A program made the translations under genes and the position numbers. Shown in pieces: positions 8,500 through 9,615 of a DNA stretch of 9,615 nt. The stretch lies in NCBI GenBank assembly GCA_030150315.1, contig JASLGB010000163.1, positions 1-9,615 on the forward strand. The letters are read 5' to 3'. The notes below the pieces were generated by a model, which was not told the DNA's origin, searched no databases, and saw only the letters and a program-made list of their open reading frames with translations. The DNA is from Dokdonella sp. Lineage in GTDB: Bacteria > Pseudomonadota > Gammaproteobacteria > Xanthomonadales > Rhodanobacteraceae. The stretch's first letter is position 1. Every line of letters starts with the position of its first letter.

Positions 8500-8793
8500 T
8501 TAGGCTCCGCCAAGCGCTCGAACATCGGGAAAGAGTACGGCGATGGCAACAAGTACCGTCAGAATGACCCCTCTGCCCACTAGCTCGCGCCAGGGGAACG
8601 GAATGTTCCCGTCCGGGTTGCCCCAGCCGCCGGGTGCGTCGTCATCTGCCGTGATGATGTGACCGACAAGCGCCCACGTGCTCGCGCCAATGAGCGTGTA
8701 GAGGTAGGGCACATGCCAGATCAGGGACAGCAGTGCGGTGATCGCTGCGACGGCGGCAACGGTCAAGGCAATGCGCCAGCGATCAGCACTCAC
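8500..8793 (-). CDS. Small three-helix membrane protein
   Basis: The 97-residue product starts at a GTG (8793-8791) whose bases overlap the TGA of the Coq7-like gene by four, a sign of translational coupling; no separate ribosome binding site is evident. Three hydrophobic segments are visible: about residues 8-27 (IALTVAAVAAITALLSLIW), 30-48 (YLYTLIGASTWALVGHII) and 75-91 (VILTVLVAIAVLFPDV). A polar loop between the second and third, DDDAPGGWGNPDGNIPFPWRE, is rich in Asp, Gly, Pro and Trp and looks conserved rather than random. I do not recognise the family. Its close coupling suggests it works with, or anchors, the Coq7-like protein. Confidence 0.82.
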   Translation of the reverse strand: MSADRWRIALTVAAVAAITALLSLIWHVPYLYTLIGASTWALVGHIITADDDAPGGWGNPDGNIPFPWRELVGRGVILTVLVAIAVLFPDVRALGGA

Positions 8794-9329
8794 AGCCGCA
8801 TGCCCAACCGGATGACTGCTTCGGTAGAGGCAGACACTATGGGTGCAAGAACCTTGAGCCAGAACGTACCCGCCGGGATGTGCTCCAGGGACTTGTCGTG
8901 GTGCTTCTGCTCCTCGGCGACAATGGATGAGATGGCTGATACGGCGGCAGGATCATGGCCTTCAAGTGCGGCAAGCTGGTGCTCCAGGTGCCGGAGCACG
9001 ACACTTTCAACGGCCACAGTCGTTGCTGCAATGGCACCGCGACCGAACAGGCCGGTCATGACCCCGAGTACGAAGCCGCCCACGCCACAAAGCCAGTAGC
9101 TGCGGCAGCGACGGCGACCGCGCCGCAGCAACTCAGCACCAAAAATGGCCCGATGCCGCTGCTCGTGTGAACGGAACTCACGAAGCTCGGCGACCATCCT
9201 TGGCGCAGTCAGCTTGGCCGCGAAAATCTGGCCGGTGTATATGCCTATGGCGCCATGCTCTCCAGCGTGATTGACCTTGATGATGCGATCGCCCAGGTCG
9301 GTGGGTACGGGTTGTTCGACTGCTTCCAT
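8790..9329 (-). CDS. Coq7-family di-iron protein (demethoxyubiquinone hydroxylase-like)
   Basis: The 179-residue protein matches the Coq7/CAT5 family, membrane-associated di-iron hydroxylases that convert demethoxyubiquinone in ubiquinone synthesis. All six expected iron ligands can be placed: E24 in VNHAGEHGAIGIY, E56 and H59 in SHEQRH, E108 in TVAVESVVLRHLEHQ, and E140 and H143 in AEEQKHH. The E56-to-E108 spacing of 52 equals that between the corresponding human residues as I recall them. A glycine-rich hydrophobic stretch (83-107) would lie at the membrane surface. The ATG at 9329 is the only start before an in-frame stop, though its ribosome binding site is weak. It sits between membrane-protein genes rather than other ubiquinone genes, so it may be a paralogue with a different quinone or lipid substrate. 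Confidence 0.88.
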   Translation of the reverse strand: MEAVEQPVPTDLGDRIIKVNHAGEHGAIGIYTGQIFAAKLTAPRMVAELREFRSHEQRHRAIFGAELLRRGRRRCRSYWLCGVGGFVLGVMTGLFGRGAIAATTVAVESVVLRHLEHQLAALEGHDPAAVSAISSIVAEEQKHHDKSLEHIPAGTFWLKVLAPIVSASTEAVIRLGMRL

Positions 9330-9377
9330 GTGGATGTCGACGTCCGATTCGAGCCGTCGCGCGACGGCGTAGCGGGC

Positions 9378-9615
9378 TTAAGTGACGTTGAACGATCGTC
9401 GACTAAAATACGCCATCGTGATACCCGCCACGGAAAAGGCAATCACTGCCACCGGCCATGCAAGAAGAATGTAGGAAATAGTCATTTCAATCGCCATGGG
9501 AACAACCCATGGAAAGCCTTCGGCCGTTTCATTCTGAGACAGGAGGACGGCCGCAAGTAAAAAAACACTTGCCCCAGCAAGCGGCGCAAGAATGAAAGCC
9601 AGAACAGGACCCGCC
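9378..9615 (-). CDS. C-terminal end of a multi-pass membrane protein (partial)
   Basis: A leftward frame open from the window edge ends at TAA (9380-9378) and gives 78 residues with no internal stop. Two hydrophobic segments are clear: AGPVLAFILAPLAGASVFLL leading to about residue 26, and about 43-69, including ISYILLAWPVAVIAFSVAG, followed by a short positively charged tail (SRRSFNVT). The two are joined by a loop NETAEGFPWVV. That pattern, and third-codon-position choices typical of coding DNA, support a real gene whose start is beyond the window. It ends 48 bases before the Coq7-like start, so it is probably the upstream partner of the same operon. No family is recognised. The stretch is AT-richer (30 of 60 G+C at both 9421-9480 and 9481-9540). 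Confidence 0.75.
   Translation of the reverse strand, partial: AGPVLAFILAPLAGASVFLLAAVLLSQNETAEGFPWVVPMAIEMTISYILLAWPVAVIAFSVAGITMAYFSRRSFNVT

Overview
The window is high-GC bacterial DNA, roughly two thirds G+C over most of its length. The gene content is typical of a Gram-negative proteobacterium: a TonB-dependent outer-membrane receptor, an outer-membrane lipoprotein, a sigma-54 activator and a Coq7-family protein. The overall style resembles Xanthomonadales/Lysobacterales, but that placement is an inference and no marker gene here fixes it. I see no rRNA, tRNA, CRISPR array, transposase or integrase.

Layout. At 1-73 is the start of a leftward gene with an N-terminal membrane anchor. The divergent intergenic stretch 74-321 holds a TyrR-box-like palindrome and a 15-bp tandem repeat. 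Rightward from 322 come msrA and msrB, the two stereospecific methionine sulfoxide reductases. They are followed by an AcoR-type sigma-54 activator (1703-3679) and, nine bases after its stop, a TonB-dependent receptor (3689-5845). The receptor's conserved blocks match E. coli PqqU (YncD), the pyrroloquinoline quinone (PQQ) uptake receptor. After a 190-bp gap with degenerate repeats there is a small exported protein resembling the DUF6624 family (6036-6584).

The remaining genes point leftward. A glycine-zipper lipoprotein (6593-7399) converges with the exported protein, the two stops being eight bases apart. Beyond about 7555 base composition drops from above 70% to about 50-60% G+C. This part carries a compact leftward cluster, listed in its own reading order: the C-terminal end of a multi-pass membrane protein (9378 to the window edge), a Coq7-family di-iron protein (8790-9329), a three-helix small membrane protein overlapping it by four bases (8500-8793), and a DUF2071-like protein (7553-8425).

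How the genes may work together. The activator and receptor are arranged as one translationally coupled unit, so the regulator plausibly controls cofactor (PQQ) scavenging or PQQ-dependent oxidation. MsrA and MsrB form a cytosolic protein-repair pair. The lower-GC cluster looks like a separately acquired cassette built around a Coq7-like carboxylate-bridged di-iron protein; its function is unknown. The points most worth following are the regulator-PqqU pair, the GAFTDA form of the activator's sigma-54 contact loop, and the Coq7-like cassette.
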